Assembly: GCA_937895705.1 (NCBI GenBank)
Contig: CALBKM010000022.1
Span: 1 to 54,410 of the forward strand
DNA length: 54,410 nucleotides
Source: an uncultured Clostridia bacterium
GTDB taxonomy: Bacteria; Bacillota; Clostridia; Lachnospirales; Lachnospiraceae
Direction: 5' to 3'
Part shown: piece by piece, positions 54,084-54,410 of the stretch
Numbering within the stretch: position 1 is the stretch's first letter
Layout of the letters: the number at the start of each line of letters is the position of its first letter
Notes under the pieces: model-generated
What the model was told of the DNA's origin: nothing
The model's input: only the letters and a program-made list of their open reading frames with translations
Database searches by the model: none
Program-made: the position numbers and the translations under genes

Positions 54084-54249
54084 GGTTTGCGTGCGGGCCT
54101 CGTGCTTCGCACTTACCCACGCACTTCGCGAACTTTGTTCGCTCAGTCGTGGGCGCGTTCGCATGACTGTGGTTTGCGTGCAGGCCTCGTGCTTCGCACT
54201 TACCCACGCACTTCGTGACTTCGTCACTCAGTCGTGGGCGCGTTCGCAT
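54084..54249 (-). repeat. Two tandem GC-rich double-hairpin units in the operon leader
   Basis: Two copies (54084-54164 and 54171-54249, offset 87) lie between the T-box terminator and the LeuA-like start. Each has a small hairpin GTGC-TTC-GCAC and a larger one closed by CCCACG/CGTGGG. The inner stem differs between copies but keeps pairing: GCGAAC-TTT-GTTCGC in one and GTGAC-TTC-GTCAC in the other. That is compensatory change and argues for selection on RNA or DNA structure. An open frame through the units is fortuitous. Confidence 0.8.
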
Positions 54250-54309
54250 AATCAGAGATTTTCGGAATCAAGCTTCCGAAATCTCTTCTATGCTCTCTTT
54301 GCCTGCACG

Positions 54310-54410
54310 AAAAAAAGTCCTTGAGACTACATATAGTCTCAAGGACGAATAAACGATTCGCGGTACCACCTTGCTTACAGCTTCCTCACGGAAGACTGTC
54401 TCTCTCGGAC
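54310..54410 (-). promoter_or_regulatory. T-box riboswitch, 3' part (antiterminator and terminator)
   Basis: On the minus strand the invariant T-box AAGGTGGTACCGCG covers 54359-54372. The antiterminator pairs AAGG with CCTT and CGAA with TTCG. The competing terminator is a 14-bp stem (54317-54346) with T run 54310-54316, sharing the CCTT segment. An upstream stem (TCTTCC/GGAAG) resembles the stem before the T-box. The specifier loop lies beyond the window end, so the sensed tRNA cannot be read. Uncharged tRNA should allow transcription of the LeuA-like operon. Confidence 0.93.

Noticed and set aside
54060..54227. N-terminal extension of the LeuA-like protein with a repeated SAWVSAKHEA peptide
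   Set aside because: The peptide is only a translation of the tandem hairpin units; the ATG at 54059 has AAAGGAG and starts the LeuA homology.
54084..54249. CRISPR or tRNA-like reading of the GC-rich units
   Set aside because: The copies are near-identical tandem hairpins without spacers and cannot form a tRNA cloverleaf.

Overview
The window looks like a chromosome segment from an anaerobic Clostridia-type Firmicute, most probably Lachnospiraceae. Supporting this are two single-chain pyruvate:ferredoxin oxidoreductases, strong AGGAGG ribosome sites, consensus sigma-A promoters with 17-nt spacing, a T-box leader, a c-di-GMP-I riboswitch, PT-rich lipoproteins including a GH10 xylanase, and DUF6273/DUF6017-type genes common in that family. 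No tRNA, rRNA or CRISPR array was seen.

Layout. (1) 1-10776 is ordinary core sequence: a PFOR on the minus strand, an EamA permease, a hybrid histidine kinase with a two-receiver partner, greA and lysS. A 190-nt near-palindrome of unknown nature lies at 5092-5280. (2) 10777-26480 is an accessory island. It opens with a plasmid-like module (DUF6462-like, ParA, ParB, DUF6017 replication-type protein). Next is a 2.7-kb AT-rich cassette bounded by perfect 54-bp inverted repeats. The cassette holds two tail-to-tail genes, a PLP-aminotransferase-like enzyme and a pentapeptide-repeat protein, and sits beside a tyrosine recombinase. Then come defence-type genes: a Ser/Thr kinase, a DUF4238 protein, a Gabija-like OLD nuclease plus UvrD-like helicase, and a DUF6236 protein. 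The island ends in a truncated zinc-ribbon gene. (3) 26486-36180 holds a c-di-GMP riboswitch driving a large secreted CBM2-subtilase and a DUF6273 lipoprotein. Two further copies of this module follow in decayed form, broken by a frameshifted IS3-family element and by a foreign gene fragment. (4) 36344-46356 contains a lipoprotein, an ArsC/Spx-like protein, a GH10 xylanase lipoprotein, an XRE regulator, and an amino-sugar operon (HTH-GlmM fusion, GlmU-like acyltransferase, NagB) followed by a PfkB kinase and an ECF sigma/anti-sigma pair. (5) 46581-54410, all on the minus strand, is a T-box-controlled operon: a LeuA-like protein lacking the usual metal ligands, a TIM-barrel/acyl-CoA-synthetase fusion, and a second PFOR.

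The strongest candidates for something new are the inverted-repeat cassette, which reads as a recombinase-driven switch between two alternative genes behind one outside promoter, and the T-box operon with its apparently non-catalytic LeuA paralogue. The HTH-GlmM fusion and the covarying GC-rich hairpin units in the T-box operon leader are also unusual. All functions are inferred from sequence reading alone; no database search was run.
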